DNA of 37,145 nucleotides from Clostridia bacterium (GCA_017512905.1 JAFWEL010000123.1:1-37145), one strand, 5' to 3'. Counted from the stretch's first letter, positions 8,725-16,293 are shown. Numbers and translations are program-made. The notes: generated by a model not told the origin, from the letters alone.

Positions 8725-9636
8725 ATGATCGCCTGTTACGTTCAAGATATCCGGCGCTGCCTGAAGAGCAAGTGTTGGTTTGCGGCGCTGTCCCTGGCCC
8801 TGGCGTTGCCGGACATCTGCGGCATGGCTGAGTTTCCCGACGGAACGGTGACAGAACGCTACATCACCTGGTACGACCGACATGTCGGACAGGGCCTTTG
8901 CTTGGACGGCATGGCAGAACGGACACCCTATCTCAGCGGCGAGGTGGTGTACAACCTGCGCAACACCTTCCTGCACCAGGGCTCGCCCACGATCAACAGC
9001 GACAAGGTGAAGGCGCCCCGGAACCAGGTGGATCGCTTCATACTGATGCTGGGAGACGGCACAAAAATCCATACGATGGCCATGGCGGTCGAGGCATTGG
9101 ACGCGGCTGTCCGGACGCTGCTGGTGGACGTGTCTTTCCTGTGCCGTGCGCTGTGCGACGCCGCAGAAAGCTACAGTCGCGATCATCGGGAGGCCTTTCA
9201 TTCTGAATACAACGTCCTGCCCCAGTCGACATTGTTCGGGGAAAAGAGCCCCTTGGATTTCTTCGTGGGCCGGGGCGATCCCATCGGCGATCTGCTGGAG
9301 GAGAAGCTCAAGACCGGGGATAGAGATGTTCACATTCAGAGCAATGTTACAGAAATGATAGTGAACGGCCTGAAGAAGCCTCAGGCGCGCGTCTCAAAGG
9401 AGAAAAAACAACCCGTCGAGGCGGCTGCGAGCGAACACAAACTGCGCTGCTTCTTCGGCCAGCATTTCAAGGAAAAGAAGTATACTCAGAAAAAGGAAGA
9501 TATCATCGCGGCGGTGCAGGCATCCCATACGAAGACGCAGCTGAATGACAAACTCACCAGGCTGTTTCCCGGAGAGGATGTAAAGGTCATACTCAGCCGC
9601 CTGAAGCCCCTGACCCGTGACTGGCCGGGGAGATAG
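8725..9636 (+). CDS. HEPN-like protein of unknown function
   Basis: A 303-aa soluble protein. I recognise its N-terminal half as a recurring family of bacterial hypothetical proteins (AALSLALALPDICGMAEFP, then a YxxWYD segment, then SGEVVYNLRNTFLHQGSP). R79-x4-H84 in LRNTFLH matches the R-phi-x(4-6)-H motif of HEPN nucleases, in a mainly helical context; that is my inference, not an established assignment. The C-terminal third (after about residue 215) is Lys-rich and may be a separate nucleic-acid-binding segment. GGAGGGG at 8709-8715 fixes the start at ATG 8725 rather than the upstream in-frame ATGs, one of which lies in the hairpin loop region. It sits between pnp and an M16 peptidase where no gene is usual, so it is probably a lineage-specific insertion. 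Confidence 0.75.
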   Translation: MIACYVQDIRRCLKSKCWFAALSLALALPDICGMAEFPDGTVTERYITWYDRHVGQGLCLDGMAERTPYLSGEVVYNLRNTFLHQGSPTINSDKVKAPRNQVDRFILMLGDGTKIHTMAMAVEALDAAVRTLLVDVSFLCRALCDAAESYSRDHREAFHSEYNVLPQSTLFGEKSPLDFFVGRGDPIGDLLEEKLKTGDRDVHIQSNVTEMIVNGLKKPQARVSKEKKQPVEAAASEHKLRCFFGQHFKEKKYTQKKEDIIAAVQASHTKTQLNDKLTRLFPGEDVKVILSRLKPLTRDWPGR

Positions 9637-9657
9637 CTATATAAAGGAGCAAACCAA

Positions 9658-10908
9658 ATGACATTTGATCAAATCACCCTGCCCAACGGCCTGCGCATCA
9701 TCGGGGAGCGGATTCCCCACTTTCGGTCGGTGTCCGTGGGCCTGTGGCTGGGCTCGGGTTCCCAGTTCGAGACGGTGGAGGAGGCGGGCGTCAGCCACTT
9801 CCTGGAGCACATGGTGTTCAAGGGCACCGAGAAGCGCACGGCCCGGCAGATCGCCGAGGAGATGGACGCCGTGGGCGGCCAGCTCAACGCCTTTACCGCC
9901 AAGGAGTGCACCTGCTTTTATGCCAAGGTGGTGGACGAGCACCTGCCCCTGGCCATGGACGTGATCTGCGACCTGGCCACCCATCCGGCCTTCGATCCGG
10001 CGGAGATGGCCAAGGAGAAGGGCGTGGTGATCGAGGAGATCGCCATGGCCGAGGACACCCCAGAGGACCTGGTGCACGAGCTGATCATGCTGGCCCACTA
10101 CGGCGACCAGCAGATCTCCCGGCCCATACTGGGCACCGAGCAGAGCGTATCCGGCTGCACGAGGGAATGCCTGCACGGCTACTGGCACAGGATGTACCGG
10201 CCCCAGAACGCGGTGCTCTCCATCGCTGGAAACTATGACTGGAACGCCGTGCTGGACATGGTGAACAGGCTGCTGGGCGACTGGGAAGCAGGCGGGCTGG
10301 ACAAGCTGCCCTGCATCACCGCCACCGCGACGCCCACCATCCTGACGAAGGAAAAGGACATCGAGCAGGTGCACATCTGCCTGGGCTATCCGGCGCTGCC
10401 CATGGGGGACGAGCGCAACTACGACATCTCCATATTCAACAGCGTGTTCGGCGGGGCCATGTCCTCGAGGCTCTTCCAGAAGATCCGGGAGGACAGCGGC
10501 ATGGCCTACACCGTGTACAGCTATCCCAACGCCTATACCGACACGGGCATGCTGTCCGTCTACGCCGCCACGAACCCCGAGACGGCGGTGCAGGTGTATG
10601 AGATGATCGTGGCCGAGGCGAAGGCCATCGCCGAGGGCGGCATGACGGAAAAGGAGTTCGCCATGGCCCGGGAGCAGCTGAAGTCCGGCTACATCCTGGG
10701 GCTGGAGTCCACCTCGGCGCGGATGCAGTCCAACGGCCGGCGGCTGCTGCTGATGAACACCACCCGCACCGAGTCCGAGACCATCGACCGCATCAACGCC
10801 GTTTCCTGCGACGCGGCCAACGCCCTGATGCGGCAGATGCTCACCGCGCCCCACTCCGTGGCCCTGGTGGGCAAGGGCGTGGAAAAGCTCGCCGGGAGGC
10901 TCGGCTGA
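9658..10908 (+). CDS. M16 family zinc metallopeptidase (MlpA/YmxG-like)
   Basis: M16 peptidases are clamshell zinc proteases related to the mitochondrial processing peptidase. The inverted zinc motif HFLEH is at residues 47-51 (H47, E50, H51), with the downstream Glu ligand in VIEEIAMAEDTPED (about 126-127). The 416-aa length matches the Bacillus YmxG/MlpA group encoded after pnp. The C-terminal half has the typical SSRLFQKIREDSGMAYTVYS motif. AAAGGAG about 8 nt upstream gives the start at 9658. A hydrolase gene begins one base after its stop codon. Confidence 0.93.
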   Translation: MTFDQITLPNGLRIIGERIPHFRSVSVGLWLGSGSQFETVEEAGVSHFLEHMVFKGTEKRTARQIAEEMDAVGGQLNAFTAKECTCFYAKVVDEHLPLAMDVICDLATHPAFDPAEMAKEKGVVIEEIAMAEDTPEDLVHELIMLAHYGDQQISRPILGTEQSVSGCTRECLHGYWHRMYRPQNAVLSIAGNYDWNAVLDMVNRLLGDWEAGGLDKLPCITATATPTILTKEKDIEQVHICLGYPALPMGDERNYDISIFNSVFGGAMSSRLFQKIREDSGMAYTVYSYPNAYTDTGMLSVYAATNPETAVQVYEMIVAEAKAIAEGGMTEKEFAMAREQLKSGYILGLESTSARMQSNGRRLLLMNTTRTESETIDRINAVSCDAANALMRQMLTAPHSVALVGKGVEKLAGRLG

Positions 10909-10909
10909 G

Positions 10910-11575
10910 ATGGTCATCGAGGGAAAGATGGTCGAGCTGTTCCCGTCCCGAAATCCCGGCGCGCCGCTGGTGCTGCTGAACGGGGAGGCGGGGGAGGGCG
11001 CGGCGGTGGCTGAAGCCCTGAGGCGCACGACAAAGTCCGACTTTGCCCTGGCTGCCGTGAGCGGCCTGCGCTGGGAGGACGACCTGACGCCCTGGCCCAT
11101 CCCGCCCATCATGAAGGGCGCGGCGCCCTGCGCGGGACAGGCCGACGCCTATATCGACCTGCTGACCGGCCACATGCTCCCGCAGATCCTGGCCGGACTT
11201 CCGGCGACGCCCGCCTACCTGGTCCTGGCGGGGTACTCGCTGGCCGGCCTCTTCGCGCTGTACGCCATGTACCGCACCGATCGGTTTGCCCGCGTCGCCA
11301 GTGCCTCGGGCTCGCTGTGGTATCCGGACATCGTCGATTACATTAAGAACCACGCGCCCATCAGGCAGCCGGATTGCCTCTATCTGTCCCTGGGGGACAA
11401 GGAGGGCAGGACGCGGAACCCCCTGATGCGTTCCGTGGAGGATAACACCCGCCTGCTGGCGGACTTCTATCGGGACGTCGGCATCCCCACCGCCCTTGAA
11501 ATGAACCCGGGCGGTCACTTCGACGACCCCACCGGAAGGATGGCCCGCGCCATCGCATGGGTTTTGGAGGCGTAA
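10910..11575 (+). CDS. Alpha/beta-hydrolase, esterase-D-like
   Basis: A 221-aa cytoplasmic hydrolase with no signal peptide. The nucleophile elbow GYSLAG places the catalytic Ser at residue 110, and NPGGHFDD places the His at residue 203. The sequence around ALYAMYRTDRFARVASASGSLWYP resembles the enterochelin esterase/esterase D group, but it is shorter and the substrate cannot be told. The start is one base after the M16 peptidase stop, so the two are translationally coupled and probably form the end of this operon. The ATG at 10910 lacks a strong ribosome site of its own, which fits coupling. Confidence 0.75.
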   Translation: MVIEGKMVELFPSRNPGAPLVLLNGEAGEGAAVAEALRRTTKSDFALAAVSGLRWEDDLTPWPIPPIMKGAAPCAGQADAYIDLLTGHMLPQILAGLPATPAYLVLAGYSLAGLFALYAMYRTDRFARVASASGSLWYPDIVDYIKNHAPIRQPDCLYLSLGDKEGRTRNPLMRSVEDNTRLLADFYRDVGIPTALEMNPGGHFDDPTGRMARAIAWVLEA

Positions 11576-11700
11576 AAAGTGCTCCCTGAGGGAACCTCCC
11601 CCAAAACGCGCATCACCGTCAGGGTGATGAATTTCGACGTGAAGCCAGTCCTTTAGTGCCCATTTTCGACCTGAAAAAAACCTTGGCTTTGACATGGATA

Positions 11701-11732
11701 AGGGTCCGAAGCCCTGCCGGGCTTCGGACCCT
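11701..11732. terminator. Hairpin between convergent genes (14-bp stem)
   Basis: AGGGTCCGAAGCCC (11701-11714) and GGGCTTCGGACCCT (11719-11732) pair perfectly around a 4-nt loop. It lies between the plus-strand hydrolase and the minus-strand cysteine-rich gene, so it could end transcription from both sides. T-runs are weak on both strands. A smaller CATCACC/GGTGATG stem lies at 11611-11629. Confidence 0.6.
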
Positions 11733-11736
11733 GTTG

Positions 11737-12735
11737 TCAATTCAGATTGGTCATCGCGCTGCCACACCGGGGGCAGAGAGTGCTGCTGCCGGAGCAGGTG
11801 GTGCCACAGTTGGAGCACTGGCGCACATGGTTGGGCCGCACCGGGTTCACCGGACCGCAGGCATAGCACCCGCCAGTGGCACTGCTGGCCGTGCCGCTTC
11901 CAGCGTTCGACGTCGCCTCGCCCACGCTCTCCAGAGCGCAGGATGACTGAGGGAAGAGGGGAAGGGAGAAGAATTCATCGCATACATTCTCGGCGAATTC
12001 TTCGCAGGGGGGAACTTGGCAGAAGCCGTAGGTGGGAATCAGGATGTCCACCTCGGCCAGCACCTTCAGCACGACGGTGACGCAGACGGTGATGTCGAAG
12101 GTGCAATTGCCGATGTAAGTGCCGGATACGCAAATCGCGCTCACGAGGCTCTCCAGGGTGAAGGGGATGATGGAATCGTCGGGGATGCACAGTAATATGT
12201 CCTTGTTGACCTTGATGACGGTCTGGCCCATCCACTCCTGGCAACGCTGGTCCAGGAACAGCACGTCCAGGGGCACGTCCACGGTGCAGCGCACACGGGC
12301 GAATTGGGGCCGGTCGGTCATGCGCTCTACGGTGAGGTTCGATATGCGGCCCGCCGTGGTGGAGGAGCGGCAGCTCTCGAAGGTCCATGCACCGTAGGGA
12401 CGGGGCAGGGGACCGGGGTTGTTTTCGGCGTTCTGTACGGCTTCGTCGTGGGTGATGGGGATGCTGGCTGGCGGGCATTCGCAGTTGCAGCGGTTGCCGT
12501 CGCAATCGCAGGCGCAGGGACGGCCGCTGTTGCCGAGGCAGTCCGGACCGGGCAGCACCGGAACGATGTTCTCGATGGTGATGCGCTGGTCGTCCAGCTG
12601 CTCCTGCTGCATACAGCTGTCGTAGACGTTCTTGACCTGTACGCAAACGCGCTGATTCAGGCCGGAGAGGATGTTCCCGTTGACCACGCCGGGACAGGTG
12701 TCGGAATGGGCGTTTTTGTAGGAATAGAAGCTCAT
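11737..12735 (-). CDS. Cysteine-rich protein with C-terminal zinc ribbon, spore-associated by context
   Basis: A 332-aa protein with no signal peptide. The N-terminal part (about residues 8-90) has SGLNQRVCVQVKNVYDSCMQ, a Cys/Asp-rich stretch CACDCDGNRCNCECPP, and then beta-rich segments. The last 30 residues hold two CxxC pairs (CSNCG ... CPRCG), typical of a zinc ribbon. I recognise it only as a recurring clostridial hypothetical protein. The start is set at 12735, because AGGAGG (12743-12748) is 7 nt upstream; an ATG two codons earlier is too close. Its place downstream of CotF-like and spoVA genes suggests a role in the spore. A possible sigma-K-like -10 (CATAGGAT, 12786-12793, minus) with AC 16 nt upstream fits late mother-cell expression, but this is weak. 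Confidence 0.7.
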   Translation of the reverse strand: MSFYSYKNAHSDTCPGVVNGNILSGLNQRVCVQVKNVYDSCMQQEQLDDQRITIENIVPVLPGPDCLGNSGRPCACDCDGNRCNCECPPASIPITHDEAVQNAENNPGPLPRPYGAWTFESCRSSTTAGRISNLTVERMTDRPQFARVRCTVDVPLDVLFLDQRCQEWMGQTVIKVNKDILLCIPDDSIIPFTLESLVSAICVSGTYIGNCTFDITVCVTVVLKVLAEVDILIPTYGFCQVPPCEEFAENVCDEFFSLPLFPQSSCALESVGEATSNAGSGTASSATGGCYACGPVNPVRPNHVRQCSNCGTTCSGSSTLCPRCGSAMTNLN

Positions 12736-12821
12736 TTTCATTCCTCCTTGCGGGTTTGGGCGGCGGGATTGCCGGCCCACAGTGCATCCTATGCCCGGGA
12801 CGCAAAAGGGTGCCCCGAATA

Positions 12822-12852
12822 CAAAAAAGCCCCGCAACCGGATCGGTCGCGG
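12822..12852 (-). terminator. Intrinsic terminator of the CotF-like operon
   Basis: On the minus strand CCGCGACC and GGTTGCGG form an 8-bp stem (with one G-U), followed by GGCTTTTTTGT. The T6 run makes this the best-formed terminator of the sporulation block. It separates the CotF-like genes from the cysteine-rich gene, which then needs its own promoter. Confidence 0.75.
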
Positions 12853-12867
12853 AGCGGGAAGACCCTT

Positions 12868-13116
12868 TCAGCCCTTGGCGGCGTATTTCTGCCGCACCTG
12901 GTTGATCTGCTGCTGGTCGGCCTGCTGGGCGGGATACCAGCCCTTCTGGGACATCTTCTGGTAGATGTCGCTCTGCATGCACAGGCTGTCGTTCAGCGCG
13001 GTATCGAAGGTCTGCTGCACATTCTGGGTGGCGGACTCAATCGTGCCGTGCATATACAGGTCGCACACGCCCTTCGTGGTCAGCAGGATGTTTTCCATGA
13101 TCGACTGATCGTTCAT
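12868..13116 (-). CDS. CotF-like spore coat protein (C-terminal-half type)
   Basis: An 82-aa protein beginning MNDQSIMENILLTTKGVCDL, with YMHGTIESATQNVQQTF, the pattern of the second half of CotF-family coat proteins. In Bacillus CotF is one precursor; in many Clostridia the two helical halves are separate adjacent genes, as here. GGGAGG (13125-13130) lies 8 nt before the ATG at 13116, so the longer open frame upstream is not used. The gene ends 15 nt before the terminator region and follows the partner gene by 14 nt. Expected location is the spore coat or forespore, by family. Confidence 0.85.
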   Translation of the reverse strand: MNDQSIMENILLTTKGVCDLYMHGTIESATQNVQQTFDTALNDSLCMQSDIYQKMSQKGWYPAQQADQQQINQVRQKYAAKG

Positions 13117-13130
13117 TGCGCTCGCCTCCC

Positions 13131-13304
13131 TTACACCAATTGATAGAATTTGCCGAAGAGCTCGCGATGCTTGGCCAGCATCTGGTTCACGCAGTTCTTC
13201 AGCTCGGGGTCGCTCAACTGGCTCACCGCCTGCTGGCACTGGCTGGTCAGAAATTGTTCATGCCCGAGGGCATCTTCGATATACTGCAATTCCTTGGGAC
13301 TCAT
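13131..13304 (-). CDS. CotF-like spore coat protein (N-terminal-half type)
   Basis: A 57-aa protein, MSPKELQYIEDALGHEQFLT..., matching the first helical half of CotF-family proteins. AGGAGG (13313-13318) is 8 nt upstream of the ATG at 13304. An alternative GTG three codons earlier would overlap the ribosome site and is rejected. It is the first gene of a two-gene operon with the next CotF-like gene. It is small and highly helical, with one Cys in each half (QCQQ, NCVN). Confidence 0.82.
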   Translation of the reverse strand: MSPKELQYIEDALGHEQFLTSQCQQAVSQLSDPELKNCVNQMLAKHRELFGKFYQLV

Positions 13305-13323
13305 GCTCCTCACCTCCTGGGGT

Positions 13324-13353
13324 TAGTATGGCCGGATGCAGGGGAGGATATAC
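13324..13353 (-). promoter_or_regulatory. Candidate sigma-G/sigma-F promoter for the CotF-like pair
   Basis: On the minus strand GTATA (13349-13353) and CATACTA (13324-13330) are 18 nt apart, an exact fit to the known sigma-G pattern (GYATR, then CATWHTA). The weak point is distance: the predicted start would fall at the edge of the AGGAGG site, giving an almost leaderless 5' end. Confidence 0.4.
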
Positions 13354-13357
13354 GGAC

Positions 13358-13392
13358 AATTCTGATTTGTCGCGGAGCGACAAATCAGAATT
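13358..13392 (-). terminator. 16-bp hairpin at the end of the spoVA operon
   Basis: AATTCTGATTTGTCGC (13358-13373) and GCGACAAATCAGAATT (13377-13392) are perfectly complementary around a 3-nt loop. The arm touches the spoVAE stop codon. No long T-run follows, but the stability and position suggest a transcript end. The core TGATTTGTCG also recurs near 26560. Confidence 0.6.
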
Positions 13393-13760
13393 TACGGTTT
13401 CGCGTGCGGCTTGAACAGCAGGGCGTTCAGCAGGCCGAACACTACGGCGGCGGTGATGCCCGCGGCGGTGCGGGTGATGCCGCCCACGAATGCGCCGATC
13501 AGGCCGTACCGGTTCACCGCCTCGATGGCGCCCATGGCCAGGGAATAGCCGAAGCCCGTCAGCGGCACCGTCGCCCCGGCCCCGGCGAAATCCGCCAGGG
13601 GCTTGTAAATGCCCAGCGCGGTCAATACCACCCCGGATACCACGAACAGCACCAGTATACGGGCGTTGGTCAGCTTGGTGCGCATCACCAGCAGCTGGCC
13701 GATGTCGCAGATCAGCCCGCCGACCACAAAGGCTTTGACAAACATCCAAAGTGTATTCAT
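13392..13760 (-). CDS. spoVAE: Stage V sporulation protein AE
   Basis: SpoVAE is one of the membrane proteins of the SpoVA channel that loads Ca-dipicolinate into the forespore and releases it in germination. The 122-aa product starts MNTLWMFVKAFVVGGLICDIGQLLV, and ALADFAGAGATVPLTGFGYSLA-type motifs are characteristic (LADFAGAGATVPLTGFG). About four membrane segments are visible. AGGAG (13767-13771) is 6 nt before the ATG at 13760. The start overlaps the spoVAD stop by 4 nt (ATGA). It is homologous to SpoVAC upstream; both share the GAG(A/S)xxPxTGF signature. Confidence 0.93.
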   Translation of the reverse strand: MNTLWMFVKAFVVGGLICDIGQLLVMRTKLTNARILVLFVVSGVVLTALGIYKPLADFAGAGATVPLTGFGYSLAMGAIEAVNRYGLIGAFVGGITRTAAGITAAVVFGLLNALLFKPHAKP

Positions 13761-14776
13761 GCTCCGCTCCTCTCGATGCAGGCGGCATAGGCGATGCCCG
13801 GCACGCTCTGCCCCTGTTGGCTGCTGGTGGGGGACAGCATGGCCCCGGAACCCACCAGCAGCAGCCGGTTCAGATCTCCGGCTTCGATGCGCTTCATCAG
13901 CCAGCCGCAGCTGACGGCGGCCACGCAGCCGCACCCGCTGCCGCCGGCGTGGGTGTCCTGGCGCTGGGCATACAGGCTCGCGCCGCAGTCGATCAGCCTG
14001 TCCGGGGGCAGCGATACCTCGGCGGCCTCGGCCAGGGCCAGCAGCAGCTCTCGCCCGATCCAGCCCAGGTCGCCGGTGGCGATCAGGTCATAGTCCTCCG
14101 CCGTGCGGCCCGTGTCCGACAGATGGGCGGCGATGGTATCGAATACCGCCGGAGCCATGGCCGCGCCCATGTGGTTGGCGTCGGTGATGTTCAGGTCGAT
14201 CACCCGGCCGATCGTGCCGGAGGTGATGCGCAGGCCGTATTCGTCACAATCGGCGGTGAGCAGCGCCGCGCCGCAGGCCGTGGCCGTACGGGAGGCCTGG
14301 GGCGGTCGCTGGGTGCCCAGCTCCAGGGGAAAGCGGAACTGGCGCTCCGCCGTACAGAAGTGGCTGGAGGCGACGCACAGCGCGTTTTCCAGGAACCCAC
14401 CGGAGATCAGGGCGGAGGCCGTCACCAGCGCCTGCACGAAGGTGGAGCAGGCCCCATAGAGGCCGATGAAGGGAACGCCCAGTGTGCGGGCCGCGAAGGA
14501 TGAGGCGATGATCTGATTGTTCAGGTCGCCGCCCAGCATGGCCTGTACGTCCTCGTCCGACAGCCGGCTGCGGTTCATGGCGTCCTTCGCGCATCGGCGC
14601 ACCATCTCCATCTCCGCCAGCTCCCAGCTCTTCTGGCCGAGGATGTCGTCCTCCAGGATCGTGTCGAACCAGTCGGCCAGTGGACCGCGTCCCTCCTTCG
14701 GCCCAACGATGCTGGCGTGGGCGCGGATGACGGGGGGATGGTCATAGATAAAGGTCTGCTCTCCGGCGCGGCTCAC
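13757..14776 (-). CDS. spoVAD: Stage V sporulation protein AD
   Basis: SpoVAD is the peripheral, dipicolinate-binding component of the SpoVA complex and has a thiolase-like fold. The sequence shows the family pattern: VGPKEGRGPLADWFD near the N-terminus, LGGDLNNQII, the GLYGACSTFVQAL segment around the degenerate active-site Cys, SSHFCTAERQFRFPLE and a GGSGCGC motif. The start is taken at the GTG of 14776, which overlaps the spoVAC stop by 4 nt (GTGA) and has AGGGGG about 8 nt upstream. A GTG three codons earlier is possible. The product is 339 aa, the usual size. Confidence 0.93.
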   Translation of the reverse strand: MSRAGEQTFIYDHPPVIRAHASIVGPKEGRGPLADWFDTILEDDILGQKSWELAEMEMVRRCAKDAMNRSRLSDEDVQAMLGGDLNNQIIASSFAARTLGVPFIGLYGACSTFVQALVTASALISGGFLENALCVASSHFCTAERQFRFPLELGTQRPPQASRTATACGAALLTADCDEYGLRITSGTIGRVIDLNITDANHMGAAMAPAVFDTIAAHLSDTGRTAEDYDLIATGDLGWIGRELLLALAEAAEVSLPPDRLIDCGASLYAQRQDTHAGGSGCGCVAAVSCGWLMKRIEAGDLNRLLLVGSGAMLSPTSSQQGQSVPGIAYAACIERSGA

Positions 14777-15231
14777 ATCACCCACCCCCTGACCAGCCAG
14801 TAAATCACGCCTACCACCACCGACGACGCGATGCCGTAGGCCAGCACCGGTCCGGCCAGCGTAAACAGCCGCGCGCCGACGCCCATGACCGCGCCCTCCC
14901 GCTGAAATTCGATGGCCGGGGCGGCTACCGAGTTGGCGAAGCCCGTTACCGGTATGGCCGAGCCCGCCCCGGCATACTTGCCAATCTGGTCATAGACGCC
15001 AAAGCCGGTCAGCGTGGTGCCCAAGAGGATCAGGCAGCCGGTGGTGAACATCGGCGCTGTGACCTCGCCCAGGTTCAGCCCCTGGGCCCATAGCGTCAGC
15101 GCCTGGCCCAGGCAGCAGATCAGCCCGCCCACCCAGAAGGCGCGCCAGTAGCCCCGCAGCATCCGGGAGGGCGGCGTCAGCCTGGAGACCAGTTCGTGGT
15201 ATTCGGCCGGCGTGAAGGGCTGGCGGCTCAT
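14773..15231 (-). CDS. spoVAC: Stage V sporulation protein AC
   Basis: SpoVAC is a membrane channel subunit of SpoVA, reported in Bacillus to be mechanosensitive during dipicolinate release. The 152-aa product has a soluble N-terminal segment (MSRQPFTPAEYHELVSRLTP), then about four membrane helices. YDQIGKYAGAGSAIPVTGFA is the family signature. GGGAGGT (15238-15244) lies 6 nt before the ATG at 15231, so the longer open frame is not the gene. Its start overlaps the stop of a 41-codon upstream ORF by 4 nt. Confidence 0.93.
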   Translation of the reverse strand: MSRQPFTPAEYHELVSRLTPPSRMLRGYWRAFWVGGLICCLGQALTLWAQGLNLGEVTAPMFTTGCLILLGTTLTGFGVYDQIGKYAGAGSAIPVTGFANSVAAPAIEFQREGAVMGVGARLFTLAGPVLAYGIASSVVVGVIYWLVRGWVM

Positions 15232-15353
15232 AGGCACACCTCCCGTCCGTTGCGAAGGTTGTGCCGGCCGGAGCGCATGGGCAGGCGAATCTCGGTGACC
15301 TGAATGGGCATGTCCGCATCGGCGGTCAATGGGGGGATATTCTGTCGTTTCAT
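15228..15353 (-). CDS. 41-aa ORF translationally coupled to spoVAC
   Basis: A small open frame starting MKRQNIPPLTADADMPIQV and ending NLRNGREVCL. Three signs support translation: AAAGGA (15362-15367) sits 8 nt before its ATG, its stop overlaps the spoVAC start as ATGA like every other junction of this operon, and it begins about 30 nt after a candidate forespore promoter. It is not recognisable as any SpoVA subunit and has no membrane segment. It could be a small spore protein or a leader ORF that couples translation of spoVAC. Codon content is GC-rich like its neighbours. Confidence 0.5.
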   Translation of the reverse strand: MKRQNIPPLTADADMPIQVTEIRLPMRSGRHNLRNGREVCL

Positions 15354-15391
15354 AATGGTTGTCCTTTCCCGACAATGATTCTTTCACCGGA

Positions 15392-15421
15392 TAGTATGCG
15401 TCGATCATCGGCGGATTATGA
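15392..15421 (-). promoter_or_regulatory. Candidate sigma-G/sigma-F promoter of the spoVA operon
   Basis: On the minus strand TCATA (15417-15421) is followed after 18 nt by CATACTA (15392-15398). The -10 matches the sigma-G pattern exactly and the -35 matches at 4 of 5 positions. The predicted start near 15385 is about 30 nt before the 41-aa ORF. The spoVA operon is a known sigma-G target in Bacillus, which fits. Confidence 0.55.
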
Positions 15422-15681
15422 ATCAAGGGCAACCGTTGACATATGGGCGTTGTGAAGGGATGTGATGAATTGATAAATTAATATGGGGAATGGGTTTTGT
15501 TTTGTCAAGGGGGATTCTGATTTATCGAGCTGACGGTCCCAAAATAGCCTTTTCCCTTGGGTGCGCGGAGCCTTGCCCAACGGGGGAAGACCTTTGGAAG
15601 ACACTCGTCACACCATCAAATCAGCGATTATACAGTAGTGAAAAACGTATAAATATGCAAGAAGCGAAGCCCGTACGGCTG

Positions 15682-16125
15682 CTATTCCACTGCCAGCAAT
15701 CGCACCTGCTCCACGCCGTCGATGCCGCTGAGCGCATCCACCATCTCGTCGATGCCCCGGCTGAGCTGGGACAGGTCGATGGACAGCATGATGCTGGCCT
15801 TGCCGTGTATGGGCAGGCTTTGGGTGATGGTGAGTATATTCGCGTTGCAGCCGGAGAGGGTGTTGATGACCTTGGAGAGCATGCCTGCCCGGTGGTTCAG
15901 CTGGAGCATCAGCGAGGCCTTTCGGCCGACGGTCAGCTGGCTGGTTTCCAGGATCTTATCCTTGTATTTGTAATAGGTGCTCCTGGAGATGCCCGCGGCG
16001 TGAACGGCGTCGATCACCTGGGTATACACGCCGGACTGCAACAGTCGCCGGGCCTCCACTACTTTGATGAAGTAATCCGGCAGCGCGGATTTTTCCACGA
16101 TCAGGTAGTCGTTCAGCATGTTCAT
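15682..16125 (-). CDS. PheB-type ACT domain protein (UPF0735)
   Basis: A 147-aa protein with an N-terminal helical, HTH-like part (VIDAVHAAGISRSTYYKYKDKI, about residues 37-60) and a C-terminal ACT domain (about 68-147: LMLQLNHRAGMLSKVINTLSGCNANILTITQS). ACT domains usually bind amino acids. The family is often called PheB from its location in Bacillus, but its function is unresolved. The HTH-like segment suggests DNA binding with amino-acid control; this is inference. CCTCC (16133-16137) gives a GGAGG site 7 nt before the ATG at 16125. It is transcribed divergently from smpB. Confidence 0.88.
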   Translation of the reverse strand: MNMLNDYLIVEKSALPDYFIKVVEARRLLQSGVYTQVIDAVHAAGISRSTYYKYKDKILETSQLTVGRKASLMLQLNHRAGMLSKVINTLSGCNANILTITQSLPIHGKASIMLSIDLSQLSRGIDEMVDALSGIDGVEQVRLLAVE

Positions 16126-16154
16126 CCCAAAACCTCCAAAACCATTCTGATTCC

Positions 16155-16183
16155 ATTATAGCCCGCCCACCGGAGTCCGTCAA
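16155..16183 (-). promoter_or_regulatory. Sigma-A-type promoter of the ACT protein gene
   Basis: On the minus strand TTGACG (16178-16183) and TATAAT (16155-16160) are 17 nt apart. Transcription would start near 16148, about 23 nt before the ATG. The divergent smpB promoter begins 32 bp to the right. Confidence 0.8.
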
Positions 16184-16214
16184 TGCCGGACACAAAAAAA
16201 TGAGCCGGGAGAGG

Positions 16215-16243
16215 TTTACAAACCCGGCCCACCGTGGTATAAT
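16215..16243 (+). promoter_or_regulatory. Sigma-A-type promoter of smpB-ssrA
   Basis: TTTACA (16215-16220) and TATAAT (16238-16243) are 17 nt apart. The start near 16250 leaves a leader of about 44 nt before the smpB ATG, which also rules out the earlier in-frame ATG at 16249. Confidence 0.85.
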
Positions 16244-16293
16244 ACAACGTGCGAATCGCTGGTCGGTTTGTAAAGCAGGGGAGGGAAGCTGTT

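Noticed and set aside
15480-15508. Housekeeping promoter for the spoVA operon (TTGACA-17-CATATT, minus strand)
   Set aside because: The -10 matches only 4 of 6 positions, and the forespore-type site closer to the genes fits the operon better.
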